64,000 bases of DNA from Phallusia mammillata (GCA_003260075.1 QLIY01000587.1:38897-102896); one strand, 5' to 3'. Positions 1 to 12,092 are shown, numbered from the stretch's first letter. A program made the numbers and translations. The notes: generated from the sequence alone by a model not told the origin.

Positions 1-217
1 TTGTAAAACGTACAGCGAACAACAATATTGTTTGCTAGTGTGTCCTCAGTCATAAAGGTTGGAAAACACTGAATATAATTGCAACGTACAACGTACAGAT
101 TGAAACTGATAACCACTGCTGTGTTTGTTGTCTTGTCGTGTGTGGTGAAGCTACATTACTATTGATTAGTGCGTTTACATTATGTGTGCTATCATGTTCT
201 GGTGTGTTTAGTGAAAT

Positions 218-565
218 ATGCCTGTGTGGAAAACATATGCGGATGTTGATTTATACAGGGATGTCCTCCTAAATTGGACAAGGTCGGCCATTGTTTGTGT
301 TGATAAATATATGAAGGTTGAAATTATTCTGCAAAATATTGCAACACTATTGGAAAAAGTGTGGAACGGTTTACCCATGCGAATCAGGCCTTGTATCAGT
401 TCGAACAAAGACTTTAAAACAGAAAGTGGTACACGTTGTGGCGTTAAGACACGTTTACAATTGATAGTAAAATGCCTGTCCAAACAAGACTTAGTCAAGA
501 TTCGTAAAGAAAATCTTCGCTGTTTAAATAAAAAAATGTTTGCAGAATTTTTACGAATGTACTGA
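218..565 (+). CDS. Doubtful ORF, 115 aa, unrecognised
   Basis: Open reading frame starting MPVWKTYADVDLYRDVLL and ending KKMFAEFLRMY. It is basic, has no signal peptide or membrane segment, and matches no family I know. The ATG follows GTGAA, a weak start context. A long frame is also open on the opposite strand, which is typical of non-coding AT-rich DNA. It could be a terminal exon of an unseen gene or chance. Low confidence. Confidence 0.18.
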   Translation: MPVWKTYADVDLYRDVLLNWTRSAIVCVDKYMKVEIILQNIATLLEKVWNGLPMRIRPCISSNKDFKTESGTRCGVKTRLQLIVKCLSKQDLVKIRKENLRCLNKKMFAEFLRMY

Positions 566-834
566 AGCCAAATATTCCAAAACTGTTTAAGCCAGCGCTG
601 TAGTTTTGTTTTTTTTGCGCTTTTTTGCTGAGAACATACAAGCAAGTATGACGTCACAAACAAGTATGACGCAACAGTCGATTAGAGGCCATAATTTGTT
701 GTTGTTTAAAACTGAAATGTTACAGATTTGGAGTTTAGACAAACGTTAGTTGCATGATGGAGTTCGTCACTTGCAGGAAGGCAATGTTTGGCGATTCTAG
801 CTTTATGTTGCAAACTTTGATTAATGCTATTCGG

Positions 835-905
835 TGCATCAAAAATATACAGGATCGCTTGGTGCACCTTTATATTGCTTGGTGCATCTGTATAATGCGA
901 GATAC
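835..905. repeat. Dispersed repeat unit (GATCGCTTGGTGCACC family)
   Basis: Contains aatatacaggatcgcttggt followed by repeats of CTTGGTGCA(C/T)C. The same units occur in both orientations at 16080-16270, where they form a palindromic element. This copy lies just upstream of the 1044 gene. Probably half of a MITE. Confidence 0.5.
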
Positions 906-1043
906 ATCTTTTTGAGTTAAAATCTATTGGTAATAAAATCGTTTTTTGCAAAGATTGAAGCTTGCTGATTTTAAATACATTTCCTTCGCTTTGCAGGCAC
1001 TCGTTGATAACAATTGATATAATCGAGTTATTCTTATTCGACA

Positions 1044-1229
1044 ATGGCCGAAACTCATCATAACAATGAGGATTGTTCGGGAACAGTGTTCAACACAATC
1101 ATAGTCGGTGGAGGGATTATTTTGTTCATTCTCTGGTGGAACCGAAAAAAAGAAAAAGGAGCCGCTTTATCCGGAGCAGTAAAGGATCAAATTTACTCGA
1201 AAAGCGACGGATTTGTTCAAGACTTTACG

Positions 1230-1289
<60 letters not shown>

Positions 1290-1466
1290 TTTTGTCTCAA
1301 CGGCGACATCAAGTGGAAGTCGGTGTTCGTCGGCCCCGAAGCTGATGACGTCACTTGCTGTCGTCATCGCAGCGAACTGCGACTCGACTTCGTCACTGGT
1401 GACGTCACCCGAAACGAGGAGGTTGTCAGGACAACGAGCAACTACGTTCTGACCAAAATCAACTGA
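1044..1466 (+). CDS. Small single-pass membrane protein, interrupted by poly-C
   Basis: A pyrimidine-rich tract ending TTTGCAG at about 996 looks like a splice or trans-splice acceptor just ahead of an ATG in good context (acaATGG). The protein begins MAETHHNNEDCSGTVFNT, then a hydrophobic segment (about residues 18-32, IIVGGGIILFILWW) followed by basic NRKKEKG, as expected for a short type III single-pass protein. From residue 64 the frame enters a 57-base C block giving artificial polyproline, so the reading frame beyond it is unknown; the tail shown here is one of three options. No family recognised. The first 63 residues look genuine; the C-terminus should not be trusted. Confidence 0.4.
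1233..1289 (+). repeat. Long poly-C block (57 bases)
   Basis: Uninterrupted C run inside the small membrane protein gene. It encodes polyproline in all three forward frames and polyglycine on the reverse. I read it as a gap filler of the same kind as the other five long blocks, not as a coding repeat. Confidence 0.85.
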
Positions 1467-1509
1467 TGACGTCACATACCGCAACGAGTGAAATCGATAT
1501 ATGACGTCA
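1346..1509. promoter_or_regulatory. Cluster of four TGACGTCA palindromes
   Basis: Perfect CRE/ATF-type octamers at 1346, 1400, 1467 and 1502, with a fifth near-site (TGACGTAA) at about 1518 and another perfect site at 649. The spacing is irregular. They overlap the putative end of the 1044 gene. Binding by CREB/ATF proteins is known for this motif; function here is inference, since the octamer is common throughout the window. Confidence 0.4.
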
Positions 1510-2378
1510 GTTTACTGTGACGTAATTTCTTCAAAAAACGTCCAGTCGTATCGTTTCGGTTAACACCAGAAAAAAACGGAAAACAAACAAAGTTTCATAT
1601 TTTTGGCGTTTTTTTTTATGTAATGAGGTTTTAAAATCAATGACAGACTCCTGTTGTTTTTGTGAATCTCCTGTTTTCAAACTATTCATATTTTTCTTGT
1701 TTGATTTGAATATCGAAATATATCCAGTATATGTTTGCCTACGTATCTGACAAGCGCAGTTTTTTACAATTCCGTGTATTATGTTTTTGGGGGCTGTGGG
1801 GTCAACCGTGGAAAAAAATTATCAAGCATAATTTCAAGCCTTTGCGCGAGGAAATATGAAAAATCTTGAAGGACTCTTAACCAAAGGACTTCTTAACCAA
1901 AACGTTAAAAACAGTAAAACAAAAGTATACGAGTCTCGCTTTTGCAAGAACGCGTCCCTATAAAATAGTGCAGGAGTTGTTAGATTGAAATTTGAACATT
2001 TTGAACGTTGCGTGGCAAATTTACTTGTTACTATAAATGGTAATGGCTTCGCGTGCCAACAATTTTAGTGTGTAATAGTGGTTCGTGCAATCTAATTTGA
2101 TGGCAATGAAAAAGCAGACAGCAGGTTTACGTTTTTTTGTGACCCTCACTTCACAACAAACTGAAAAAACAAGCACTGATTCAACTCTTATCAACAAGCA
2201 CTTACGATTTCGCAAAAGAATACGATTTCGCAAATCGTTTGGGTGCCATAAAAAGTCACCTCGCATGTTAACTTTGGCAAGAGTGTCGGGAATGTCGCCC
2301 ACTGATGTAGACCTATATATTAGTGCAAGCCAACATTCATTACTGGGATCAGCCCTGAACGGCCTATGTAAACAGCAC

Positions 2379-2379
<1 letters not shown>
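1510..2379. other. Spacer without a recognised gene
   Basis: AT-rich, with homopolymer A/T runs. Frames here are open on both strands and show no family similarity. It holds one dispersed repeat (2036-2075). The missing last exon(s) of TTLL12 would be expected left of 3223 but I do not find them here. Confidence 0.5.
2036..2075. repeat. Dispersed repeat (tcgcgtgccaaca family)
   Basis: The motif aatggtaatg(g/a)cttcgcg continuing tgccaaca occurs here and at about 56550 and 57540. The last two are the two haplotype copies inside the dioxygenase gene, so there are two independent loci. Probably a fragment of a transposable element. Confidence 0.5.

Positions 2380-2457
<78 letters not shown>
2380..2457 (+). 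repeat. Long poly-C block (78 bases)
   Basis: Directly abuts a partial copy of TTLL12 exon 11, cutting that exon in mid-codon region. Likely a gap filler; the missing TTLL12 C-terminal exon(s) may belong in the unsequenced interval it stands for. Confidence 0.85.
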
Positions 2458-2459
<2 letters not shown>

Positions 2460-3046
2460 AAATCGCTCTCGAGTTGGGGTAATCCCCTAGTCCATAAGGT
2501 GGCGGCCGAGAGCAAGCTGTGCGGAAGAGTTGTGTGATGGCCGTGTGAATTCGGCGCTGAGAATAAAACTGAGGTTTATAATTTTGAAAAGAAAAATTAT
2601 TACTCATAGTTTTTTGTCAAACCTTAATTTTGCATCCTTATTTTTTTTAACTTTGTTTACCCCAGAAAGTGTCTGGAGTTTACCCTATATTTACGCCCGG
2701 TAAAAGAAATGTTTAGTTTTTGTACCCTTTTTACGTATGGAACGTCGAAACGTTGGTAGCTTTACAATAAAATCGACAACATTAATTGGTAATACATTAT
2801 GTCTGGCAAAAACCAGTAGCGTAGCATGACCAAAATTTTGAATACAGCCAACAAACAACTTTGGGAAGGGGACGAACAATGCTCGGACTCTAGGATCAAA
2901 ATTGCATTTTGGGGGTCACTTGGGCCCTCTGGCAAAAACTAGTAGCGTAACCAGACCAAAATTTGGAATGAGAGTTAAAGTTAAGGAGGCAACCATTTTA
3001 GTTAAAAACGCCGATTTATAGGATAAAAAAGGTACAATTTCAATTT
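2457..3046. repeat. Copy 1 of a ~590-bp duplication (partner 3294-3885)
   Basis: Carries the 5' part of TTLL12 exon 11 (2457-2555) plus its upstream intron. It is near identical to 3294-3885, with scattered substitutions and small indels. It is bounded by poly-C on both sides (2380-2457 and 3047-3056), so it behaves as a separate small contig inserted beside its allele. Inside the unit, a shorter motif (tggcaaaaac, agtagcgta, ccaaaattt) occurs twice, about 120 bp apart. Confidence 0.8.
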
Positions 3047-3222
3047 CCCCCCCCCCACAGTAGATAGACGACGGTAAATTAAACCAAAAGCATTTAAGAG
3101 CATAACCTTGGACTTCAAACGGCAAATACTCCTAGAACTGACAACTATTTTTAACCAAACCACTTGCAAATAATTGGAATTTCCAATGTTTTAAATTCCC
3201 CACTGGGAGGAAATTCTTTTAC

Positions 3223-5609
3223 ACAAGAACAAAACACAATCAAACTCGCCTGTGTCATCATCTTTGCACCACTGAAGAATCGCATCAACGCTAAAAATCG
3301 CTCTCGAGTTGGGGTAATCCCCTAGTCCATAAGGTGGCGGTCGGGAGCATGCAGTGCGAAAGAGTTGTGTGATGGCCGTGTGAATTCGGCGCTGAAAAAT
3401 ATAAGCTGAGGTTTATAATTTTGAAAAGAAAAAATATTTCTCATAGTTTTTTGTTAAACCTTAATTTTGCATCCTAATTTTTTTCAGCTTTGTTTACCCC
3501 AGAAAGTGTCCGGAGTTTACCCTACATCTACGTCCGGTAAAGAAAAGTTTTCGTTTTTGTACCCTTTTTACGTATATGGAACGTCGAGACGTTGGTAACT
3601 TTACAATACAAATCGGCAACACTGCTTTGTACTACAGTATGCCTGGTAACAACTAGTAGCATAGCATGACCAAAATTTTAAATACAGCCAACAAACAACT
3701 TTGGGAAGGGGACGAACAATGCTAGGACTCTAGGATCAAAATTGCATTTTGGGGGCCACTTGGGCCCTCTGGCAAAAACTAGTAGCGTAACCAGACCAAA
3801 ATTTGGAATGAGAGTAAAAGTTAAGGAGGCAATCATTTTACTTTAAAACACTGAGTTATAGGATCAAAAAAGGTAAAATTTCAATTTTGTGTGGGTGCAA
3901 GGGTTCCTGGCCACCCAATGGCAGCGACAGTTTAATTATTTATTTATTTTTTACCTCCACATCTTCCCACTGATGTTCAGGATATTGCTCTCCGAATATT
4001 CCCACAAATTCCTCGCAACGAATATTTTTCAACCTTCCACCGTCTCCAACATAATTCATCACAGTAAAATGTTTTTCGTAATCATCAAAATGCTCGAGTG
4101 AGAATTGCCTAAAGCCAGTAAAAATTCGAGTCATATAAACGAACATAAATATAACGAACAATATTGTAGCAGAGCACAAAAAGACACTTAGTGCGGCAAC
4201 ACTAGGTTAATCCAGAACCATTTGGAGCCCCCCCCCCCCCAGTAAAATGTTTTTCGTAATCATCAAAATGCTCGAGTGAAAATTGCCTAAAGCCAGTAAA
4301 AATTCGAGTTATATAAACGTACACAAATATAACAAACAACATTGTAGCAGACCACAAAAAGACACTTAGTGCGGTAACACTGGGTTAATCCAGAACCATT
4401 TGGAGCCAAAAAAATTGTCACATTTGGCGAAGGTCCGGATTAACCGATGTCGATTAGTTCAAGCCTTACCACATTACAAATCATTTGTATACCTCGAGTT
4501 TTTGTCCGAATTAGGCGAAGATCCAAATTAACCGAATCTAGTTTACCCATGGTTTACCGTAATTATTTCTTTGATTCATAAAATTAAATATAATCCGATA
4601 AATTATTATTATAAATGTCATATATTTAACATTACAACAGGACAAGATAAGTTATACCTAATTAACCGTGGTGGGATTCAAATTTTATTGTCAGCCGTTT
4701 CTATCACAAAAGTCATATTTTTCAGCCGGTTCTGTTACAAAAAGTCCGTTGACAGTAACCAATAATGCTAATCGGTTCGCTGATCTCATAAATTTCGTGA
4801 GACGGTTCTGTAGAACCGGTGCGAACCGGCTGAATCTCACCACTGTTAATAAATCCACAGCCATTCTCATAAAATAAAACAGCATCTTACTTGTTGGCGA
4901 CCCGAAGAAAGAACTTCTTGCAAACATGAAGTTTTAATGGATTTACTGACGACAGAAGAACGGTGAAGCTGAAATCAAACTTGACTCTACACTCGATGTC
5001 ATCACGGCGCAGTAATACCGGCTCCTCAACATATTTGCACACAATCTGATGAAAAACAATCATTTCTAAAAACCAGAAACAAACTAAGTAGAGAAAGCTT
5101 TTTATGTATGTTTTAGCAATTTCGCACACAATAATATAGCATAAATTATTTTAAAAAAAGAAAAAAATGAGGAAGAAAGTTCTAAACGGCTTTTTAATGT
5201 ATTTGAACACAATCTGATAAGGCGGCCTCTGTATTTCGGTTTCGTTATTTGGCGCTGTATCCCCCCCCCCGAAAGTTCTAAACGGCTTTTTAATGTATTT
5301 GAACACAATCTGATAAGGTGGCCTGTGTATTTCGGTTTCGCTATTTGGCGCTATAAATTGGAGCACTATGTAAAAACAATAATATGACGAACTGTCAATA
5401 TCCAGAATACGACGAAAATCGCGGACGGGAGTAGAGGGAAAGGGGTTTACCCCATGTGTTGTTTTAAAACATAAGGGATTTCGCGTAGCTTGCTTCTCAC
5501 TTGCTCGAAGTACACCAACCGTTAAAAGAAGCGCATGTCTCGGTACGCATATCTGGTATACATAAATATAAATAGGGCCAGGCAATTTCTGGGGTGGCAG
5601 CATAGCCAT

Positions 5610-5694
<85 letters not shown>

Positions 5695-8600
5695 ATTTTG
5701 CAACCCCTGCCACCCCGGGCATTGACGCCTATGTCACTAATATTAAGCAAATTACAAAGCACTTACCCTTGGAACACTTTCCTCACGAATACGAACAATC
5801 TGGTTTAAATCATCGGTAACTTGCATCCCAACTCCCCGGGCTAGATTCCAACATTTCGATATCCAACAGTTTTTGTCCTTGGACAGTTTAGCGCGTTGTT
5901 GAAAGTGAGAAACAAACTGAGGCAACTCGTACAGTAGGTTAAAGGTCAAGGGGTGCCAATGCTTCGCTGGAACAAGAAGTAGAAATCAAAAATACAAAAA
6001 CTGTTTATTGTTGGTGCCTATACAAGCTCATACCACAGTGTTTAACAAACTTTATTTTTGTTAGAAGCACACATTACTGACTAAAAGTGCCAAACAAAAT
6101 TTCAAGAGAATAATTTCCATTTTTATTGCTTAGTAAGGCTGTTCGAGGTAACAAATGCCATTAAAATAGAAAAAATGATAAAAAGAAACACAATGATAAA
6201 ACTATTCAGGTGCCAAAACATGTTTTAATAAAAATCTTAATTAGCATACTGATTAGCAGATATTTCACAGAACACCAAACATTAACTCTTAACTTACTTA
6301 ATATTGTTAAATTACATTGTCAGGAAATCTTTTTTACGATTTCGAACTGCTCCTTACCTTCCCCACTAGATGGTGCTCGTTTGCCCAAATCAGCAAAGAA
6401 ATCTTTACAATGCAAGATTGTTTGACAAGGAAATATATTAAACAACTTCTGTGGATACTTCTCGCTCAATTTCCTGCAAAAACAAAAGCAAATTTAGCCT
6501 TTAAGTCAAGTGCTGTATACATTTTGTTCTTAAAGGTCTAACCTGAACTAGTTAATTGCAATATTCTGTTTTATTGCACATTTAATACCAAACTGCAACT
6601 TATTTCCAGATGGAAAAATATTTCATTATATCCCAACAAAAAGTTGGTAAACTGGCATTTCTATCAACCCTATAATCTTTATTATGCAAAAAACAACAAT
6701 AATTTAAGAGATATAAAATGCCTTGCTCTTTCTTTTTAATTTTTTGCTGTGATGTTTTTTTTGTTTTTAAGATAATGTGCGCACAGCTTTAAATAAAAAG
6801 TCACAGACGTAAGTTTCAACATAGAAATCATTTTTCAACATCGAAATAATCTTACTTCATGTCTTTTACACATTCAGAGTAGAACACAATATCTGCCTCT
6901 TCTACACTCCCGACAAGTTCAAACGTTTCAAAATCAGTGATTAAATGTTGTAAGATTTCCATGTGAAGTTTTACTCTTTTCTTGTCGAGTGGTACACAGT
7001 TTGAAGCGTCAGGCAAAGTTTCCTTGGCATAATGAAATCGCTCCTGTGCATGTAAAAGATTTCACAAAATGTAGTTTTAACAAAACACACATATAAAGCA
7101 AAGAACAGGGTTTGAATGAATTCTGAATTAAGATTTTTAACAAAGATCTAAACGGACAATAAAATAACAATTCTCTGATACACATTTAACTTTAGTTCAA
7201 GAAAAAGCTCTTATATGCAAACTAAATTTTTGAAGGTTTTTCGTGATCAATTCAAATCAATAAAAAATACACATTGTTAGGAATTGTTAGCTCAAAAGTA
7301 ATACCAACTTTATAAACTGACTCCCAACTGAAAAACTTTTCACATTGAAATCACAACATGCTGCTTTGGAAATGGTTTACTGGAAAAGGTGTACCTCATA
7401 ATTTTTATCGCTGATCAAGGCAGGCTCGCTGGGAAGGTGGGTGAGGTCAGCTGGCTGCCATGGCAACAGACGACACTGTCGAAGAACTGGGTCTTTCTCA
7501 TACAAAGCGTAATCTCTTGTCAATTCGTCTGCAATTGTTGATGACCACAGTAATTACTGGAAACACTCTGATATTAATGCTGTTTGGCTTTGTGTAAATT
7601 ATTACAGTTTTTTTTAACAAAGTTGACAAAAAGACAAAGTCAACAAAAAAATCATGACTTCGACTACAATTATTTAAAACTACTCAGATTTCACGTTTTA
7701 AAATGTGACTCTACAACTCTGGTTGAAACAGAATGAAAGTCATATGATACAAGCTTTTAAGTGTGTTTAATCAACCTGGTGTGTTTAACACAAACAAATT
7801 AATACAATTTACAAACTTTTATGTTGATATAATTTAACTTTTATAAAGAAGTGTTTACCTCCATATTCCAGGTCGGTCAGTGGCCACATAATGGAAAAAG
7901 AGACTTGCTTTGGTTGGTAAAAGAATGGGACAACTGCAACAGTGGGTTCATCCGAATGATGAATCCGAGAACCGAATTCATCCCCCCCCCCCTGAAATTT
8001 GGCTACAAGATTCAGAATTCTTTGCAAAAATTACGTTTTTTAAAACAAAGCGCATAATTTCTACAGTATTACAAAACAGTAGAATCTATTCAGATGGCTA
8101 TGTGGCCCATTGAAAATGTCTTGGTGGCCCACTACTGGGCCATGGCCCACAGTTTGGGAACCACTGATTAAGGCAGACAAAATTGTACCTCATATTTTTT
8201 ATCACTGATCAATGCAGGCTCGCTGGGAAGATCAGTTAGGTCAGCTGGTTGCCATGGTAACAAACGACACTGTCGAAGAACTGGGTCTTTCTCGTACAAA
8301 GCATAATCTCTTGTTAATTCATCTGCAAAACAATCATCGTTCATCTTTAAACACGAACTTTAAACAGTGCACTGTTGATGTTGATGATTGTTGAAAGAAT
8401 GGCTGACTTCAATTTTATTGCTGTTTGGCTTTGCATATTTTTTTGCTGTTCTTTGAGAAACTTGACAAAAATACAAAGTCGTCAAAAAAACAAAGCGTAA
8501 TCTCTTGTCAATTCGTCTGTAAAACAATGCTTTAATTTTAAACACAAACAACTTTGTTCCACAATTTTTAAAAACAACCCCGATTTCTCTTTTAAAAATG

Positions 8601-11278
8601 CGACTCCAAAACTCTGCTTGGAACAGAACGAAAACACTTTGAGAAAAGCTTTTTAGGGATGTTTAATCAACGTGGTGTGTTTAACACAAACAAAACAAAC
8701 TTTCACATTGATATAATTGAACTTTCATAAAGTTGTTGTTACCTCCGTATTCGAGGTCAGTCAGTGGCCACATAATGGAAAAAGAAACTTGCTTTGGTTG
8801 GTAAAAGAACGGGACAACCGCCACAGTGGGTTCATCTGAGTGATGAATCCGAGAACCGAATTCATCGAGAACATACCACAAGGATTGGTGCTCATTGTTC
8901 ACCTAAACAGCGGAACAAGGTACAAAGTGATTCTGATTTATTGAAATTAAATGCACTTTTGTTTGCGATTAAATGAAATATGGAATTAGGCAGCAATTGT
9001 CTTTATTAATGATAAACTACCCTTTAGGATTTTAATTTAGAGCAAAAATTTCTGACCACTGTTTTACAACAATCATAAAATTTTCGATTAGGAACATACA
9101 AAATTATACGATGATAAAAGATTAAGTTTTACACAGCTTTGCATTTTCAGCAGAAAAACTTGTATGTAAAAATGTGTCAATTGTCACAAACAAAATGTAT
9201 TTTTTTAGGTAAAATTAAACAATTTCTGCAAAAATCAGTTATGAAAAAAAAGTTTTTTTGACAAGACTTGAAAAAAAATGGTCAAAGCCTTGTTTATGAA
9301 TAACAACCCCCCCCCCCACAAGGATTGCTGTTCATTGTTCACCTGAACAGCGGAACAAAATTCAAGTGATTCTGATTATTTGAAACTAAAAAGTGTGTTT
9401 TTCTGTGATAAAAAAATATGGAATTGGGCAGCAATTTTCTTAAATGATGATTAACTACACTTTGAAATTTTGAGAGGCAAAAATTTGTATCCACTGTTTT
9501 TATGAATAACTACACATTACATTGCCAAAAAATGGTTGTATATTCAAAAACAAACATCTTCAAAAAGGTGTGTGTAATAAAAAACTGTTTAGTTGAATCA
9601 GGTTATCACAAAACAAAATGTGTTTTTAGGCAAAATTCAAATGATTTCTATAAAAATCAGGAGCAAAGAAAATGTACGACAACAAGACTTGTCCACAAAT
9701 GAAAATACCTTACATTTTGTGAAACAGAGTAGGTTTGATTATATTTCCACAGATCTTTCACAATGTTGTTCACAATATCATCATCTGGGTTGAAGCATTC
9801 ACCGTGCACAGAATATCCCATCAATTCAGCAAGGCGCTGTATCAAGCCTAAAAAGTAAGAAACTTGTTTTCAATCAATCATTAATTGCCACAATTAAAGC
9901 TAGACCAAACTTTTAAAGCTTGTGAAACACTTACAAACGTTTTTTGGAGTAAAGGGTGTGCATGCCTTACATTTAAAAACATAAAATATAACAGAGTATT
10001 GCTCATCCAGCAGAAATATTATAAACAATCGACGTTTTGATGTCTGATACAAGACGCCTTCATCAGGATAATGGCATATCTTCAAGACAAATTTCTGATC
10101 AGGCGACAAGTTGCAACCAACCAGACACATAAAACAGCGATAACAAGATCAGGCGGCTGCAAACTCGCACCAACTGAATCCCCCCCCCCCTTTTGATGTC
10201 TGATACAAGACGCCTTCATCAGGATAATGGCATATCTTTAAGACAAATTTCTGATCAGACGACAAGTTGCAACCAACCAGACACATAAAACAGCGATAAC
10301 AAGATCGTGCGGCTGCAAACTCGCACCAACTGAATGATAAAACAAGCTCAGTGGCGTAAAAGCTTTCAAAAACATAAAAGTCGTTCAAAGCAATCATAAC
10401 AGCAAATAAGGTATTCATGTACATCTTTTTTTAGTCCTAAAAGACAAGATATGAAACTATTATTGCTTTTTAGGGGACAAAACACAGCTGCAAGTTTTTC
10501 AAATTTTGTGCAAGAATAACTGGCATTTTACCTGGAGTTTCACACAGTTGTTTTCTGACATTGTTCTGTGAGTAAGTCCATGCATGGTCTATGAGGAAAA
10601 CCATGTTTGGGTCCGAGACGCTGACTCCATCTTCCGTAGACGTGACAGCCTTCAAACCTTTTTCCTCATCATGAGTTAGAAAGAAAACATCACCCGCATC
10701 AAAAATCTAAACAAAGGGAGTCAGGTTAAAGAACAATTATATATTCAATTTGTCAAGCTTTTTCCAGTTTATGAAATGAATCAATCAACTAAAAAAAATC
10801 ACAAGGTTGTGGGTTTGGTTTTCTAGAATCTTGTTTCTTAGAGCGACATTACTTAACCCCAAGATACAAACTTTGTCAAAAGCATTAAGATCCCGCTGGC
10901 TTAATGGTGGAGTAAATATTTGTAAGCATACACATACCAGGTGTTGCGTGCCACCAATACAAATGACCTCAACAAACAACGTAAAAAACATTGTTTTTAC
11001 ACTCTAGCAATATGGCGAAGAAATTTTTAAATGCTTGCCAATCGCCAGTTGCTTACTCATTGTATTTCATTTTCATGCAATAACCACATATACGCAACTG
11101 CAAATAATTATATGAAGATGTTTTTAAATAATTTTTTTCTGTCACAGTTACACACCTCATTTTCGAGCTTATGATGTAGAGCTCGTAAAAAATGGGGACT
11201 TAGCCCACTTGCTGCCAGAGTTTCCTTGTAAATCTCACAGAACTCCTCGAATGACAACAATTCTCCTTCCACGGCCAT
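3223..11278 (-). CDS. TTLL12: Tubulin-tyrosine-ligase-like protein 12, 3' end missing
   Basis: TTLL12 has an N-terminal SET-like part and a C-terminal TTL/ATP-grasp-like part, and is linked to tubulin tail modification and histone marks. Eleven in-phase exons: 11156-11278, 10532-10706, 9714-9847, 8743-8902, 7395-7528, 6856-7043, 6358-6473, 5767-5966, 4891-5045, 3955-4108, about 3223-3391. Recognisable blocks are the LHHKLENEIFDAGDVF start, LWYVLDEFGSRIHHSDEP, LLPWQPADL, NLLYELPQFVSHFQQR, WISKCWNLAR, IVCKYVEEPVLLRRDD, DDYEKHFTVMNY and RPPPYGLGDYPNSRAIFSVD. About 569 codons are visible; the human protein has about 640. The block expected at the end (LEVNFNPDCERAC in vertebrates) is absent, so the last exon(s) are lost, probably in the 2380-2457 gap. 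The donor of exon 11 is uncertain. Partial exon repeats lie at 2457-2555, 4240-4289, 7859-7981, 8189-8322 and 9318-9342. The start is the first ATG in good context (acaATGG). Confidence 0.93.
4061..4410. repeat. Tandem copy pair 4061-4229 / 4240-4410
   Basis: The two copies are joined by 10 C plus native C at 4228-4240. The second copy repeats the 5' part of TTLL12 exon 10 (4240-4289) and its upstream intron. A few per cent substitutions separate them. Confidence 0.8.
4667..4847. mobile_element. MITE-like element with GGTGGGATT ends
   Basis: Left end gtggtgggattc and right end aatctcaccactg are inverted relatives. The interior matches 12830-13003 in opposite orientation (gaaccggtt, tgacagtaacc, cataaaatttcgtgag blocks). 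The ends resemble hAT termini. No clean target duplication could be seen. Confidence 0.5.
5175..5356. repeat. Tandem copy pair with a decayed TTLL12 exon
   Basis: Copies 5175-5260 and 5271-5356 flank exactly 10 C (5261-5270). Each contains, on the minus strand, an acceptor-like tatcag followed by ATTGTGTTCAAATACATTAA, closely matching the beginning of TTLL12 exon 9, after which similarity stops. It encodes IVFKYIKKPF against IVCKYVEEPV in the real exon. Confidence 0.6.
5614..5693 (+). repeat. Long poly-C block (80 bases)
   Basis: Lies in the TTLL12 intron between exons 8 and 9. Flanks are not obvious copies of each other. Read as a sized gap filler. Confidence 0.85.
7395..8870. repeat. Diverged copy pair carrying TTLL12 exons 4-5
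   Basis: 7395-7981 (exon 5 and part of exon 4) pairs with 8189-8870 (exon 5 copy 8189-8322 and the full exon 4). They meet around the poly-C at 7982-7992. The two exon 5 copies differ at roughly 6% of bases yet both stay open with intact splice sites. The segment 7993-8188 is not shared and holds a hAT terminus. Confidence 0.75.
8100..8165. mobile_element. hAT terminus
   Basis: Reading the minus strand, cagtggttcccaaactgtgg begins a typical hAT terminal inverted repeat. Only one end is visible; the other is probably lost in the poly-C join at 7982. It lies in one haplotype copy of a TTLL12 intron and not the other. Confidence 0.6.
8876..9730. repeat. Diverged copy pair 8876-9300 / 9318-9730
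   Basis: Second copy restarts right after the poly-C at 9307-9317 with the 5' 25 bases of TTLL12 exon 4 and then the upstream intron. Divergence looks like about 10% or more with indels, higher than at most other pairs. Confidence 0.65.
10035..10335. repeat. Tandem copy pair around poly-C 10180-10190
   Basis: 10035-10179 and 10191-10335 are nearly identical. They contain, on the minus strand, the dispersed motif CCTGATGAAGGCGTCTTGTA followed by cagacatc-aaaacgtc, related to the inverted-repeat elements at 32438-32614 and 51896-51998. Confidence 0.75.
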
Positions 11279-12092
11279 TGTTCCTTCCACGAAATAAACT
11301 GAAATTTGATCGAAAAAAAGCAACAGACATGGTGAAAAATAAACAAAAAATTTGAACTGCTAATTAAGAGCTATTACGGTTGACATGCACAACAGTGCAA
11401 ATCTAAAACATACTTTATTGCTTCAAAAATCTAAAATTGCTTAGTTTTGGCCTTCGAAAGTAGAAACTAACGAACACATTATAAAAAAAATCAACAACTT
11501 TCGGTGAACTCCCGAAAATTTTTCGTGATTCTTTTCACACGTGAGTTTTGGTCATGGTTCATTAATTCGCCGCATTAATGATTTTTATGTTGAAATTAAA
11601 AAAAAACAATCATTTTTCTACATACCGTACACCACAACCTGGAATCACAATAAAGTTAGAAGTTAAATAAATAAACATATATATTTATGTACACACACTA
11701 AATTTAGCAAGTTAAATTTAGGCAAAAAATCTTTTCGAATGTAAAAGAAAACATTTAGGCCTAACCGCAAATTTTTGAAAAGCAGAAAATCAAAATACGT
11801 TTTTCCATCGTATCTCGTATGTCATGTTTTTTATCTACTTAATTCTTTTAAATATAAAGAGTGCTTGTTTTAATTTCAGGTAAGGGTCATTCTGGTCTCT
11901 TTCCAAATTTCAATCACTTCGTTCCGCCTATCCGGTTACCGTTCTATCAGATAAAGCATAACGAAGGTGGAACAAATACGTACAAGACAAAAGGAGAGCC
12001 GGGGTGGGTTGTAGGCTTACGTGGGCTAAACGAAAGAAACAATTAACATTGCTGTACTGGATCTTTACTAGAAGTAGTAACTGAAGAAAAAG
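11279..12092. promoter_or_regulatory. Divergent intergenic region, TTLL12 and LamG receptor A
   Basis: About 810 bp between the two start codons. On the minus strand, a pyrimidine tract ending TTTCAG lies about 20 bases before the TTLL12 ATG, so TTLL12 may have a 5'UTR intron or be trans-spliced. No TATA box or other element is clear. Confidence 0.4.

Noticed and set aside
2021-2607. Reverse and forward frames with polyglycine or polyproline
   Set aside because: They exist only because a poly-C block is open in all frames. The one real coding content on the minus strand is part of TTLL12 exon 11.
5497-5819. Polyglycine/polyproline proteins around 5614-5693
   Set aside because: Same poly-C artefact; flanking residues show no family similarity. 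The real coding DNA nearby is TTLL12 exon 8 at 5767-5966.
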